Assembly (NCBI RefSeq): GCF_022376445.1
Contig: NW_025954966.1
Coordinates: forward strand, 682,001-746,000
From: Fomitopsis serialis
Taxonomy: Eukaryota; Basidiomycota; Agaricomycetes; Polyporales; Fomitopsidaceae
Length of the DNA stretch: 64,000 bases
Direction of reading: 5' to 3'
A program made the translations under genes and the position numbers. Position 1 is the first letter of the stretch. Every line of letters begins with the position of its first letter. The notes under the pieces are model-generated. The model was given only the letters and a program-made list of their open reading frames with translations. It made no database searches and was not told the origin of the DNA. Below, piece after piece: positions 23,822 through 35,955 of the stretch.

Positions 23822-25254
23822 ATGTCTGTGCAGGCTGAATACCGTCAGCTTGGAAAGACAGGTCTCCGTGTCTCTGTCCCCATCGTAAGTCTTTCATGCC
23901 GTCTCCTCGACATTGTGTTTACTCGCTAAACATCCACATATGCAGCTCGGTGGCATGACGATAGGAAGCTCTGAGTGGCTAGTGAGTCCTATGTCCCGCA
24001 TTTGCATGTACAGCAGTGTGCAAGTCGTTGCTCATGATATTTTCTTTCAGCCGTGGGTGCTCTCAGAGAGCGAGGTATGGAGGGAACTGGAAGACTTCAA
24101 TTCTCGGTGTCACTGACGCTAGCCGTCATTCACAGTCGCTCGCACTTCTCAAAGCTGCCTGGGACAATGGCGTGAACACCGTTGACACGGCCAATGTGTA
24201 CTCTAACGGTGAATCCGAGAGGTTGATCGCTAAGTTCATGAGTCAGGTAAGTGCATGACCACAGTATTGAACGGGGCTAGCACTGACTCGGAGGCGAATC
24301 AAGAACAATGTCAGAAGAGAGAACATGGTCGTCATGACCAAGATCAACTTCCTCGTCGGACGCGAACCGTCCACATTCACGTTCGCGATGCCGAATCTTG
24401 GTGATACGCGCGAGTTCGTCAACCTTGGCGGTCTGTCGCGCACAGCGATCCTCAGCCAGGTGGATGCTTCATTGGAGCGGCTGAACACGACGTACATCGA
24501 TCTGTTGCAGATCCACGACTTCGATCCGGTGACACCGTTCGAGGAGACGATGCGCGCGCTGCATGATCTTGTCCAGGCAGGCAAGGTGAGGTACATCGGT
24601 GCATGCCGGCTTAAGCTATGGCAATTCGCTGCCATGAATGAGGTCGCGGAGAAGAATGGTTGGACAACCTTCGCGAGTATTCAAGTGGAACATTCGCTCT
24701 TGTACAGGCCAGAGGTAAGTTGACTCATAGCAGCAGCAGCCGTCCTCAGCGATTAACGTCACCAGTGCAGGAGCTTGAGATGTTTGCGTACTGCAATTAC
24801 AAAGGCATCGGGATCCTGGGCTTCTCTCCGCTCATGGACGGCCACCTGGCACGCCCAGTTGGCACCGAGACGAACAGGACCAAGTCCATCAACGGCACCC
24901 CATATGAGAAGCCCCGCCGTGCATGCGATCTCGAGATCATCAATCGTGTGGAGGAGCTAGCGAAGAAACACACCTGGACGATGAGCCAAGTTGCGCTTGC
25001 ATGGTCGCTGACGAAAGTGTCTAGTCCCATCGTGGGGGCGAACAACGTATGTGACGGATCTCATAGTCTTATGCATTGTCATTCTTAATGTGGGCTTCTA
25101 GGGCCAGCGCGTTGCGCAATGTATTCCGGCGAAGAAGGTGCTGTCCGCCGAGGAGATTCAATACCTGGAGCAGCCGTAAGTTTATATGCGAAGATTCTAT
25201 CTGACGTGGTCTGAGTCATCCTTTTGCAGATACATATACCAGGCTCCTCGGTAA
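23822..25254 (+). CDS. Aldo-keto reductase (aryl-alcohol dehydrogenase/versiconal-type)
   Basis: The start MSVQAEYRQLGKTGLRVSVPI at 23822 is the standard (alpha/beta)8 AKR opening. The exons give the catalytic tetrad pieces: NTVDTANVYSNGESE (Asp and Tyr), MTKINFLVG (Lys) and IDLLQIHDFDP (His). Later come ELEMFAYCNYKGIGILGFSPL, KPRRACDLEIINRVEELAKK and SSPIVGANN, the last being the NADP-phosphate site region, with YLEQP|YIYQAPR and a TAA at 25252-25254. There are about five or six short introns. The family reduces aldehydes or ketones to alcohols with NADPH. In this cluster a likely substrate is an aldehyde released by one of the two adenylate-forming reductases. No damage was seen. Confidence 0.88.
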
Positions 25255-25893
25255 ATACGTCGCCTTCGTTGTGATGTTTCGAGACATCTATGTGTCGACA
25301 GGAGCTTTGTGCGTGAGACTGATTTACCTCCTCCACGGTCCTGGTCTTGGCGCTTCACAATTCTTCCTTCTTCCATCTATGAACACTGTCCTCCACCGGC
25401 TTTCTTCGACACCGTTCGCGCTGTCGCTCGTCCCCCAATCGTATCCTGCTCGATTCGCCCGTTGCGTCGTACTCATAAGCGGGCGAAAGTCTCGGTGTGC
25501 CGGCGTTGCACAGTACCGTCTTCACTAAAGCAAAAGCGAGTCGCCGGCACGCGAGTCTTAGCTTTAGCTAATGATATATGTTTGTGCAGCTCTAGCAATA
25601 GTAGCCGAAGCTCCCGGCATCTTCGGCCACTCGTGCTGTGAAAGAGTGCCGCTTGTGCCACATAGATCGCGAACACCGGACCAGTTGGTGCGGGCCGTTT
25701 CCTATTCAACAGAGATGGTGGATGTGAACGCTTCCCTTGCCATACAAAAACTGCTTAACGACTGTAAAATATGGGCGCACAGCATCCCTGCACAATAAAA
25801 CGATAGCGCGAACGCACACTAGCCCGACTCGATAAGTAAGACCACGAGATACATACCGAACAGCGCTGAGTCCTCGATCCTCACTCGCTCCGC
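25255..25893. other. Convergent intergenic region between aldo-keto reductase and aldehyde dehydrogenase
   Basis: The region is flanked by two 3' ends. The open frames inside have no family pattern. Confidence 0.4.
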
Positions 25894-28384
25894 CTACAAG
25901 AAAATGACAGCCAGTGATGCGCATACAGCTCCGGCGACGGCCAAACCGACCACATACCAGAGCTTTGTCATAGCGGAGCTCCCTCCGTTCCGCGGCGGAA
26001 GGCTGGGATGCAAGAACTTGACCAAGCGTTGCAGCGAAGTCGGCTATCCGTCCGCAGATGGTCAGTCGTTAGCAATTCGTGGTCCATAGGTGAGGGATGG
26101 GCTTACGTTGTAGGGCGTATACCGTGCCGACATGGGAGTGTACTCGACCCTAGAGGATACATTAGTTTCAGAAGCGACGATGATAACACGCAGACCAGGT
26201 CGCACCAGTTTGGATTGTCCACCGTACACCTGAAGTGAGTGAATTCGTCGAAGGCCGCTTTCCCAGTCGAGTAGCCGTCTCAAGGAGGATTCAGTCTAGT
26301 CATTCAATCTATGCAACCAGTCATACTTACAACCGCTGGCACCGAATCCTCCGAAGGGTGCGTCGTTAGCTATGAGGAATGTAAGTTTCAGAACCTGACG
26401 CAGGTCGAGTGCGTGCAAGACGAACCCATGACGTGTAGGATCGTCTCATTCACAGATGCTGTGCCACTCCGGGTGTTGTCCATAACTTACTCATAGTCAG
26501 TAACAGCTCATAGTCAGTAACAGCTCCGTACAACAATAGTTCATACGTACCTTTGCTCTTGAACTTCTTGTCATTCGAGAAGATGTAGACATTCAGTGCT
26601 TCATCCCTAGTGTACTATGAGTCCCGGATGCGTCAGACGAGTGTCCCGATAGCTCACATGCTATTCACGAAGGCGATCGCCTCGTCGACGTCCTTAACAG
26701 GCACGACTGGTAGCAACGGGCCGAATATCTCCCTACAAGAACGACGTCGTTACTTCAGAGAAACATCTGCATGCAGAGTATCAGCGAAGCAGACTCACTC
26801 GCTCATGAGCGAATCGTCACGCTTCACATCTCTGATGAGAGTCGGCGCGACGTATCTGGCGTCCTTGTCGGTTTCCCCACCGAAGACGATAGTGCCCTTG
26901 GTGTTGTCGAGCAGGTTCTTCAGACGTTCGACGTGGCGCTCGTTGACGATGCGGCCTAGCATGCCTGACTGCTTCGGATCGGTGGGGTGAAGCTCGTTGT
27001 ACCTATAAGGAGCTCGTGAAGCACTGTTGTGCGACAGAAGTGGGAGACGCACGCGTTCTTTAGAGCCTCTACGAATTCATCCTGGAACGACTCCGGCACC
27101 AAAACGTAGTCAGGACACAAGCACACCTTCGTGCTTCCGTCAGCGCTACGTAGTATTCATCGACGAGAGAATACATACCTGGCCACAGTTAACAAGTTTT
27201 CCCCACATGATGCGCTTTGCTGCGACTTTGGCGTTGCATTTCGGATCTATAACACAAGGGCTCTTTCCTAGAGCCAAAGTCGTCGTCAGAGCGTCGGGCG
27301 GAGGAGTCGCTTGACGGACGGTCACGGACCTCCAAGCTATCAAGACCCTTTGTCAGGGGTCACCCTGTTGATTCGAGCTATGACACGTACCTCTAGAGTC
27401 ACAGGCGTGAGATGTTTAGCTGCGGCCATACATACGATCTTCGCGACGCGGTTATTGCCTACAAGACGTTCAGACAGACACAGATCCCAGCAACAGCACT
27501 TTCCTACCTGTATAAAGAACTGCCGAGCCGCAAGCACATTCAGTCAGCCATTCATAGATCTGTTACGAATACGCTCAACTGTGGTTGAAACGGAGCTCGA
27601 GGATCTGCAGATTCCATGGTAGTCAGAGTATGACCGTCGTTTCGGAGTGCACGAGGATCACCTTTGTGGTTTCAGGCACACCGCCATTGACGACCCGGAC
27701 CAAGTCATGGTCCAGATACTTTGGGATGACCTCAGCGAGAAAGGTGGCTGACGCAGGAGTTAATTCCGAAGGCTTCAGCATCACCGTATTGCCCGCTGCG
27801 ATCGCAGCCGCCTAAGAGGAGCGATATGAGGGTCGAAGCGTCCGTTCAGCGCTGTGATTAGGATAACGCACCAACGGGGTCAAAGTGAGGAAGAAAGGAT
27901 AATTGAATGGGCTTATTATGAGGACGACGCCCTTGGGCTCCTTCCTTGTCACCGGAGACAACGAGAACCATAGGAGAGAGAACGGAGACTTTTGCGGCGC
28001 GGACCATTTTTCAACACTGTCATAGGCGTCCTTGATCTCGAGTAGAGTCCCGCTCCACTCAAGGCTTCGCTGTATTAGTCTAGATATCGTTCTCAGGTCA
28101 TATTTGGTCTTACACGTCTGTTTCATCATGCGGCCGTCCAAGGTCCGAGGAGATCACCTGCCGGATACACTCCTGGTTGTCTTCAACGAGGTAACATAAT
28201 TGCAGGAGCTGCTGTTTGCGATATGCGATAGATCTCGTTCTCCCTGAATTGAAGGCGACTCCCAGCTCATTTCGGATCTATTGGTGGACGTAAAATGCCA
28301 GCTAACAACGACAGCTCTATAATCGACAACTCTACGTACCCTTGGTATATCCTCAACCGGTGTGAATTGCAAGGTACCGGCCAT
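25894..28384 (-). CDS. Aldehyde dehydrogenase, class 3-like, C-terminal membrane anchor
   Basis: A minus-strand gene with about a dozen exons, from [15 protein letters not shown] (28384) to a stop at 25894. Spliced segments include [103 protein letters not shown] with the catalytic Cys in GQxC, then [19 protein letters not shown] and [10 protein letters not shown]. The gene ends with a hydrophobic tail ([22 protein letters not shown]), the C-terminal anchor found in fatty-aldehyde-type ALDH3 enzymes, so it should sit on the ER or another membrane. The family oxidises aldehydes to acids with NAD(P)+. It could counteract or balance the reductases and the aldo-keto reductase, or detoxify pathway aldehydes. 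The exact splice of the region before the tail is less certain. Confidence 0.82.
26491..26524. repeat. Perfect 17-bp tandem duplication inside an aldehyde dehydrogenase intron
   Basis: TCATAGTCAGTAACAGC occurs twice back to back (26491-26507 and 26508-26524). It lies in the intron after the exon encoding [14 protein letters not shown], so it should not alter the protein. Confidence 0.9.
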
Positions 28385-28928
28385 TGTGGAGCCTGTGCGC
28401 CTCTACTGAACAGCGAAAAGACAGACTTGGGCGCGTACCACGGCCAAGGGTGTCGGAGGACTAATAATGGCCGCCACGCTGCGAAGCGATGGGTTGATAA
28501 GTACCGACCCGTGGCAGCCCGTGGCACCATTGCGGTGGAGAAGATATTCCTTCGGGCAGCGCTCCGCCCAAATCGGCGGGGTGTGCGAAGATGGCATGCT
28601 ACTGTACGTATATGGACGTCCAACTTCTATTGGTTCATATTCTGATGTGTCCACAACACTTCCTAGTCCTACAAAATAGCCTAGGCTGACAATATGTATT
28701 AAATGTACATGTGCCAATGGTGGTTGATGCGTCACAGTATGAACTGAGGACGCCACGAAAGTGGCTCGGTGAAAGCTTGAGGACGACCTAGAGTTTGTTG
28801 TAATGAGTGCACCGGGTGCAAGTAGATAGTGATCAGCACACTTCAACAATCCAAGTCGCGCGACGGCGCACATGTTTCGAGCTAACCCCTTCACTCCACG
28901 TCATCACCAAATCAAGCACCAGCCAGTC
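28385..28928. other. Upstream region of the aldehyde dehydrogenase
   Basis: It lies between the ALDH start and the end of P450 A, both on the minus strand. Open frames here (for example 28403-28894 minus) have no domain and are probably chance. Confidence 0.45.
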
Positions 28929-31161
28929 TCACCCCTCCTGCAAACCGACCGTAGCGATCGGCTGCTCCATCGCCTCTGACCTGGGTGTGATCTTGCAGCG
29001 GAACTCCGGCGGTCGACTGTGCGTCATCCGAGTCCCAGTCAGCCCACCCGTCTGAGAACCGCCGGGCGACGCACCTCATGAGGCTGCCCACGTACTCCGT
29101 GCGCGCCGTCGCCGGGGCGCCGTCCGCGGTGACGGCGGCGGAGATGTCGAAGGCCGCGAGGACGGTCGCGACGAGGATGAAGAGCGTGTCGTCCGCGAGG
29201 ATCTTCCCGGGGCACGCCCTGTCCGCACGCGGTGCGCGTCAGCACTCGCGCGTGGGAGGAGTGTGCGTATCTGAATGGTGAGGCGCACCTGCGTCCGTAC
29301 CCGAATGCGAACATGCGGGGGTCGGGGTTCAGCGCTTCCGTTTCGATCTCGGCGTCGCCGTTCTGAAGCTTCTCCCCTGCGGGGTTGAGGTATCGCTCCG
29401 GTGCGGGAAGGTGGGGATCCGGGTAGAGGGCTGGGTCGTGTAGTATCGCCCTGGCATCAGTCAGCGCTGCGTCGCAAGTATGAGCCTACGAAACCCACTC
29501 ACCATGTATTCGCGATAACCGTCGCGCCCTTCGGTATCGTGTACCCGTCGTACTCGTCGTCCTCCATCACGCTGTGCGGCACACCTAGCATACACACGTG
29601 CACATGAGCACCGGTCGGACGGGGGGGAGGGGGACTGGGACGTACCGAGCGGCCCGACGGGGTTCCAGCGGTAGATTTCCTTCACCAGCGCCTCCGTGTA
29701 CGGCAGGTCCTGGCGGTCGCTGCACCGCGGGAGGCGGCCGGACCCGAGGACCGTATCTAGCTCGGCCTGCGCGCGCCGCTGTAAGTCCGGGAAGAGCGCC
29801 GCGAGGAAGAAGAAGGACTCGATCGTCGCGATCGACTGTGTGACCAGCAGGCGCGTCAGAATGGCTGTAAACTTGACTCGGCAGCTCGGAGACACACCGT
29901 TTCGGCGCCAGCTAGGCGTTAGTGTAGTAAGAGACGGTCAGTACGGGAGAGCGCAGAGCCCACTGCTACTCACCAGCCTGTAGATGACTCGTCGTCATTC
30001 GCTGCACGTCTTCCTCCCCCGGGGTAGGGTTGGGGTTCCGTGTAATCACCGTCGTGGTGAACGATGGAGGGGCGACGCCACGGTCCTGCACGCGAGCCCA
30101 TTAGCCACACCGTCGTGAGCATCACAGAGACTTCGAAAATACACGTACCACCTGATCCTTGACCATGTCGTACGGCTCGTCGCGACTCCGCAAGAGGTTC
30201 GCGCGCGCACGTCTCGCGAGGCTCTTGAAGCCGGTGCCAGGGACCCAGTCGGGGACGTATCGCACTGCAGGACGGGCGCGTCAGAGCACCTTCGTGCTCG
30301 GATACGGAGGTGCACTTACGGAACGGCAGGAGATCGACGAGGAACGCGCTGCCCGGCGCCGTCACCTCCGCGAACTCGGCGTTGACCTGCTCGACGACCT
30401 GCGCGAGCGGGTCGGCGAGGTCGGCCATGTCGTAGCCGTGCGTGATCTTCCAGACGACGCTCATCGCGAGCCTGCGGGCGGAGAGCGTGAGCGGCGCTGG
30501 GATGGCGCGCGGCGCGGGGACGTACCACCGGATGTGCGTGAGGAACTCGTCGGGTGCGTTCAGGAGCCTGGGGAGGAGCAGCTGGGCCTGGCCTTCCTGG
30601 ATGGCGTTTATCTCCGGGAGAGTTCGAGGCGAGATGAGCGACGAGATGATCTTCCTGCTGTCCTTCAGGCGACTGCCGTACCGACACATTACTGTGAATT
30701 CTGCATAACCTATCCTACGCACAGGGATCAACATAACAGGCTAAACAAAGAGCGAGAGGACAGGACGGATAGCTCACATCTCACCGGCGAGGACACTGCG
30801 CGGCCGGTCAGAGTATATAGCACTCCGTTTCTCGAGCAGGTCGAACACGGCCTTCCGCGAGTTCAAGATGACGATGGAACGACCAAACGCGGAGAAGTGC
30901 ATGACGTCGCCTACGGCTATGTGAGCATACACATGCTGGGGTGGATGTGTTCCACGCACCGTATGTCTTCGCCATCTCCACGAACGTGACCCATGCTCGC
31001 TCGACCGGTATCTGGAGGGCGTTGCCGATAATAGGCAAGCCAGTCGGCCCAGGCGGGAGGCGTCTGCGAGAGTGCCGACCGTTCCATGGTTTCAGAGAAA
31101 AGAGCGGGACGAGAATGAGTGCTACGAGGACGAGGAAGGAGTGTAGTGTCCCTTGTGCCAT
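28929..31161 (-). CDS. Cytochrome P450 A (membrane-anchored monooxygenase)
   Basis: The start MAQGTLHSFLVLVALILVPL at 31161 is an ER signal anchor, followed by the hinge RRLPPGPTGLPIIGNALQIP. Other exons give HFSAFGRSIVILNSRKAVFDL and the I-helix AGAETSIATIESFFFLAAL, whose A-G-x-E-T-S motif is assembled across two introns near 29840-29970. YTEALVKEIYRWNPVGPLG includes ExxR, and the heme loop FGYGRR|ACPGKILADDTL is split by an intron near 29220-29290. The C-terminal part TARTEYVGSLM|TGGLTGTRM leads to a stop at 28929. Length and motif order are normal for fungal microsomal P450s of the O-methylsterigmatocystin oxidoreductase-like type. It is expected to hydroxylate or otherwise oxidise a pathway intermediate with NADPH-P450 reductase. 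It is transcribed divergently from P450 B. Confidence 0.87.
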
Positions 31162-33062
31162 GTCTTCGCCCTGGCTAAGTTGCTTGCAGAGCAGGCGGAG
31201 GGTCGTCTTATAGTGGACAACATCAGACCGTAGTGTGAACAGATCGTTGGATTGAAGCCCCGCGCCATGGACATCCACGGACTTGTCAGGGACAGAGGAG
31301 GGCCGCTGGGCAAGTCGCCTCGGACACGGCTTGAAGTGGGGATCTTGTGTTAGATCCCATCAAGGAACCGGGCTCGGGTCAGATCCTGGTCAGATCCTTC
31401 CGTTTCGAGATCAGCCACTGGCGACTGTGGCACAGCGGTGGCCTCTCATTCCTCCTCACCTTCTCCGCACCTCTCAATGCTTCTCAATGCGCATACCACG
31501 CCCGTCTCGACATGGTTTATAGCCTACCACTGGCGCGTACACCACCATCGGCGCGCTACACCCCTTAAGAGCTCAGCTGCCTGTTTCGCGGGACGGAGGG
31601 TTGACGGTACGTCCGCTTGCTCGGAGTCGGTATAGGCTCACAGTAGTCCTTGTTCGGCCTGCTGTCCGCCCATCCTCGCGCAGTGCGCTTGCGTACTGTG
31701 ATGCTTCACGGAATGCTCCATGCTTCTGGTCGACACTTACGCATCACACGTCCCCGGACCCCAACATAAACTTCTTCATATCCATCCGTCCGGTCACCTA
31801 CACTGGCCGCTCATCTTCAAAGAGATGCTGGCCATTTAGGGCCATGCTACGCCGTGCGCGACGCCTCCCCTGCAGATCACAGAGCCTACTGCGCTCATAA
31901 GGCCGCATATATGCAGACCAAGCCCACTTTTCAGCCGTGTCGCCGTCGAGCGCGCTCTTCGCTCCGTATCTTCCGTGAATCCTCGACATCATGCCCAACT
32001 ATAGCCTGTTCAGCGAGGAGAGGCATACGATGCTCTGCGGTTCTCCTTGGTTCCAGCACCATCTCTGCGCGAAGGATGGGGGGTAGAACGTGTGCGGTGA
32101 TCAGTGTCCGCGATGATGAGTGAGTACTATTTAGCTATAGTGAAGACGAAGTGTCGCATGGGCGGTCGTCGCCAGTCCTATTCCTGCCCTTCGTCTATCG
32201 CGTGCGACGATGCTGTACTACCTCGTCCCGTACATACGATTCATGAGGCTGACGTATATGCAACGCATCTCGTACAGATCGCATCAGGCCATGCTGTGAT
32301 GATACCCAATCTTTACGTGCAGCGTGTTCCTGCTCCCCTTGTATGTGTGACCCCCTGTTCCTATGGTAACTCACACGTCGTACTTGCGCAGAATACAGGT
32401 CCGCCGAATATGCCTACAGCGCACATCGAAAGAGGGTCCAAACATCGCGGAATGAAGGTCTTCTCGGGCTCATTCCGATTTTGTCCCAACCACCTCCGAG
32501 TCTACTTGTGCGGTCGCGTTGCTCCGCCACACCTCCTCACTTCATTGGACAACGCTCGAGCGACGTAGTTCGCCACGCGTGACAGCGCTCACTGTGTGTA
32601 CTTGGGTGAGGAATCCTTTTCCTCTTCTGCACGAAGAAATGCTGATATTTTTGCAGCGTTGAGTGAGTTCGGTACATCGTGATCGTGATACTGTGCCCGT
32701 CGAGATGCTGTATACAAGCTTCCAAACGTGCAACACTGGTGTGGACGGCATCTGCCAGCGCTGATGCCGTTCGGTCACAGATGTTCTCTCCTGATAGAAC
32801 CCGACAACTCAGTCTCAGAGTCAGGCTTCGTATTCGCACGGAATGACAGCAAGAATTTGGCAGGTACTGCAATACAAAAGGTACCGTCGAGGCGTTGACG
32901 TCGCTACTTCTGCACATCGCCCAAGCCACCCGCTAAGATCTGGGAGTTCGAGAAGCAATCCAGTCGCCGTCCAGTCCGAGTGTAGGTTCGAAGGGAATTT
33001 TGCGTGCGGCGCTGTGCTATTCCTTGCCTCGTACTGTGGTTGCCACACTACGCACTGCAGAA
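31162..33062. promoter_or_regulatory. Divergent upstream region between P450 A and P450 B
   Basis: A 1.9-kb interval flanked by two P450 start codons pointing away from each other. No coding region was recognised inside. It must hold both promoters and possibly shared control elements, but I cannot point to a defined motif. Confidence 0.4.
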
Positions 33063-35248
33063 ATGGTCAACATACTGGCAGCGGGAGTTGCTTGCGCCCT
33101 CGGCGTTGTTGTCTGTTACGTCAACCAGAGCGGTGTTCTTGTGGTTACTCTTATCTGTCTTGTCGCGTATCTCGCAACTCAGGCCATCCCCGCTCTACGC
33201 ACCAAGAGGCCACACCCTCCCGGCCCGCCTGGGTGGCCTATCATACGCAATCTGCTCCAGATTCCCCAGGACAACCCATGGCTCGTCTATTCTGCCTGGG
33301 CAGACACCTACGGTATGTGCATCCTCACGCTGCTAATCTCGGTTCCCGAGTCATGCTCACTTCGTCCGTCGACGGCCCGCGATGCTGAAAGGCGACGTCG
33401 TCCATCTTGAAGCCCTCAACGACCACCTCGTGATCCTCAACACCGTTCAGGCGGCCAAGGACCTCCTCGACGGCCGGTCTACCATATACTCTGACCGCCC
33501 AGAGTCGGTACGTGACCTCTGTCACATCTTACACTCTCCAGAAACTGACGGACGTGTAGGTCATGGCAGAGCTGTAAGCTAGATCCTATGCTTGGTGTGC
33601 CCCATTCGCCGCGTAACTGACTCGCCCGCTACGTGCCGCGCGCAGCTCAGGCTTCGGCGTTGAAATGCCGATGCTGTCCTACAACGACCAGTGGCGGAGG
33701 CAGCGCAAGATCGTCGCCCAGTCATTCAATCCGGGCTTGGTTCCGCGCTACTACCCGATCCAGGAGCATGAGGCCCGCCGCCTCGCGCAGGGAATTCTCC
33801 AGCGCCCCGAGACGCTTGTCAGCCAGACAAAGACGTGAGTGTACGACATCGCGCGTACCTGGTTTGTACTGACAGCGACGACAGACGGATCGCGGCGATC
33901 ATCATGCGCGTGACGTACGGCTACGCTGTCAAGGGTGAGGACGACCCGATGATCACCGTCCCGTTCGATGCCATGGTCAATTTCGGCGCCGCGACGGAGC
34001 CGGGTGCATGGATCGTGGACTTTATTCCGCAGTGTGAGTGCTCGGGCGAGTTGGCGAGTGGGGATACGCGTCTGACGCGCAGGTATGCGCAGTACAGTAT
34101 CTGCCGCGCTGGACGCCTGGGGCGTCGTTCTTGCGCACCGCGGAGCGCTTCAAGGAGCTCGAGCACAAGGCCTCGTGGAACCCGTACCTGTGGTGCAAGC
34201 AGAGACTCGTGCGCACCTGCGTCCCGTATTTCGCTCGGTGCTGACGACAGGGTCTATCTGCAGCAAGAAGGGTTTACAGACACGTGTCTGGTTGCGTCCA
34301 CACTGAAGGAGTTCGAAGGCAAGATGAACAATGAAGATGAGGGCGCCCTCGTCTGGGCCGCATCCTCCGGGCTCGGTGGCGGGCTGGACACGGTGCGTAG
34401 CGCTGCAGCCGCGTCCCGCTGCGCGGAAACTGAAGCGCCGCCTGCCTCAGAACATGTCCACCACGTTTACGTTCCTGCTCGCCATGGTGCGGCACCCGGA
34501 CGTCCAGGCGAAAGCTCAGGCTGAGATCGACCAGGTGGTGGGCAGTGAGCGACTGCCGTCGATCACGGACAGGCCGTCGCTGCCGTATGTGAGGAGCGTG
34601 ATAACGGAAGTGTTCCGCTGGTACCCGCCTACCCCGCTAGGTGCGTGCATCTCGTGTCCCAGGTCGACGTCGCTGACGGACCGTCTTAAGGCCTGCCTCA
34701 CGCGCTGCGACAAGACGACGTGTACAAGGACTGTCTGTTGCCCAAGTCGTCGATCATCATCCCGAATGTTTGGTCAGTGCAGCGTGTCCCTGCATGGGTC
34801 GCCGCTTGGGTAGCAATGCTAACGTGGTGCTCAGGCGCATGCTCCGTGACCCCAAGGTGTACCCGGAGCCTGACATGTTCAAGCCGGAGCGGTTTGGCAA
34901 TGACGATGGCGAGATGCGGAAGGTGATCGATCTCGTCTTCGGGTTTGGTCGGCGTGCATGCCCTGGGTCGCAGTTCGCGGAGGGCTCCATCTTCGCGATT
35001 GTGGCGACCATTCTCGCGACAAGCAATGTTGTGCCGAAGATGGACGAACGAGGAAAGCCGATCATTCCTGAGATGCAGTACACGAACGGTATAATAGTGT
35101 AAGTTGTCAATACTCTCTCTCTCTCTCTCTGTCGTTCCCGTTGACGTTACCGGCCGGCAGGTTCCCGAAGCACATTGTGTGTGACATTAAGCCGAGATCG
35201 ATGCGCGCGCAGGAGCTGCTTGAGGAGTGTATCTCTCGCAGCGAATGA
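33063..35248 (+). CDS. Cytochrome P450 B (membrane-anchored monooxygenase)
   Basis: The start MVNILAAGVACALGVVVCYV at 33063 gives an N-terminal membrane anchor, followed by HPPGPPGWPIIRNLLQIP. Then come HLEALNDHLVILNTVQAAKDL, a 14-nt exon at 33560-33573 (VMAEL), and SGFGVEMPMLSYNDQWRRQRK with the C-helix WxxxR. The I-helix region GGGLDT|NMSTTFTFLLAMV is joined across an intron; Asn replaces the second Thr of the usual (A/G)GxDTT motif. VRSVITEVFRWYPPTPLG contains ExxR, PERFGNDD follows, and the heme loop is FGFGRRACPGSQFAEGS. It ends IKPRSMRAQELLEECIS with TGA at 35246-35248. All core P450 elements are present. The substrate is unknown; it shares general layout with P450 A but is not a recent copy of it. 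Confidence 0.88.
35108..35130. repeat. CT dinucleotide microsatellite in the last P450 B intron
   Basis: An uninterrupted CT run lies just after the GTAAGT donor that follows the GIIV-coding exon. It may vary in length between strains. Confidence 0.85.
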
Positions 35249-35955
35249 GCGCAGGCAAACGACGCTAACGTAGATGCCACGCAGTCTCCGCGTCCTGACA
35301 TGTATTCCTGTGCTCTTCCGTATCACCTTGACTAGCTTCGTATATTGCTAGTTCATGCTATTGACGCTCTCGCGGGTGCTCAATTAGGATTGTCTTCACT
35401 GATCGTCAACATTTCGGGAGATCGTCATTCGATTGCATATACAGCAGCTCAGGACACGGTACGTTCACAGAGTTTCTTTGTGGCAGCCCTTCTTTCCTAG
35501 GATATCTGGTACGAATGTTCGTCTTCAATGCCACAGGCGGGTCGAATCTGATCACGTCCGTGCGGCCGACAGCCGCCGGGCTTTGCCACTGAGCACTGTT
35601 GCTCGCTACGCGGAAGTGCGGAGGCTAAAGTTCGGAGGCTTGAGGAGCGGCTTCGCGAAAGGCAGGAAACAAATTCAAACAGTGTCTTGCCAAATACGTG
35701 CAATCGCCCTGGCCAGAACGGAGGGACGCCAGCGGGACTACTCATTTGCAAAGCATCAATTGAGCAAGCGCCACAGTCGAGTTCATGGGTTCCGATTCGA
35801 AGTTCCGCTACAATCCGGAGGAGCGCGGATTTTCGGCTGCCCCAAACCTTGCGGGACGACGGCGGTTGCAAGGATTTTGGCCAGTATCAAGCGCACGATC
35901 CAGCTCACTTATAAGCAGACGATGACGAATATCATGCATTTAAGTTGTGCAAAAC
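35249..35955. other. Upstream region of the UbiA gene
   Basis: A plus frame is open from 35433 through the UbiA start region, but its upstream part has no family pattern and is out of frame with the conserved N-terminal UbiA exon. I treat it as non-coding upstream sequence. Confidence 0.45.

Noticed and set aside
30159..30989. A 276-codon plus-strand open frame
   Set aside because: It lies exactly antisense to P450 A exons, whose minus-strand reading has clear family motifs. The high GC of the exons keeps the opposite frame open.
33835..34524. A 229-codon plus-strand frame in P450 B as a separate protein
   Set aside because: It is a read-through of P450 B exons and introns. The spliced model accounts for all conserved pieces.
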